A program made the position numbers and the translations under genes. A stretch of DNA of 6,092 nt from Lachnospiraceae bacterium (GTDB taxonomy: Bacteria; Bacillota; Clostridia; Lachnospirales; Lachnospiraceae): the NCBI GenBank assembly GCA_017391545.1, contig JAFOYD010000209.1:1-6092 (forward strand), read 5' to 3'. Shown piece after piece: positions 5,988 through 6,092 of this stretch. The notes under the pieces were generated by a model. It was not told the origin of the DNA. It ran no database searches and saw only the letters and a list, made by a program, of their open reading frames with translations. Numbering within the stretch: position 1 is the stretch's first letter; each line of letters opens with the position of its first letter.

Positions 5988-6092
5988 AAATAAAATGATT
6001 GGTAGACAATATTGGCATTTTTGAATTTATTTTTAATTGCTGTATTACTACAAAATGAAAGTAAAATTCCTAGAGTATTAATGATTTTAGTA

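Noticed and set aside
5962..6024. A 20-codon + strand peptide (MKMNSLYIENKMIGRQYWHF) divergent from the kinase operon
   Set aside because: No Shine-Dalgarno precedes it, it is very short, and it lies in the promoter region of the - strand genes.
1..6092. tRNA, rRNA, CRISPR array, insertion sequence or riboswitch
   Set aside because: I saw no cloverleaf, regularly spaced repeats, transposase frame or long structured leader anywhere; the intergenic stretches are all under 170 bases.

Overview
The window is a 6.1 kb piece of a low-to-moderate GC Firmicute chromosome, most likely a Lachnospiraceae-type gut Clostridium. That placement is inferred from the compact 639-residue GyrB without the long proteobacterial insertion, the GyrA sequence style (HPHGDSSIYGALVNMAQ, acidic C-terminus), the strong GGAGG ribosome binding sites, and a flanking kinase pair of a type I associate with gut Clostridia. 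The gene order recF-gyrB-gyrA is the conserved block that follows dnaA-dnaN beside the replication origin in Firmicutes, so the window probably lies close to oriC. I recognise these families from memory and could not search a database.

Layout: bases 2-160 encode the last 52 residues of RecF. A 50-base gap holding a strong Shine-Dalgarno leads into gyrB (211-2130). Seventeen bases later comes gyrA, whose real start is at 2148 rather than at the upstream in-frame ATG at 2136. The three genes run on the + strand and look like one operon. A 13-bp perfect hairpin (4759-4790) lies between gyrA and the next genes, which are convergent, and it probably terminates transcription from both sides.

The right end (4816-6092) is different in character. 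On the - strand, two overlapping genes encode a 113-residue protein and then a 260-residue HipA-family kinase with an intact active site. The small protein resembles the N-terminal part of single-chain HipA-like proteins of Clostridia, so the pair looks like a HipA-like kinase split into two translationally coupled subunits, broadly like HipS and HipT of the HipBST systems. No helix-turn-helix HipB-type antitoxin is visible on either side. Upstream of the pair is a very AT-rich promoter region (about 21% GC by hand count over 5941-6092) with a perfect TATAAT and a 10-bp inverted repeat whose arms lie 42 bp apart, over the -10 box and the Shine-Dalgarno.

The gyrase genes are ordinary housekeeping genes with all catalytic residues present. 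The kinase pair is the accessory part of the window and the best candidate for something not fully described: a minimal, HipB-less, split Hip-type kinase module next to the gyrase locus.
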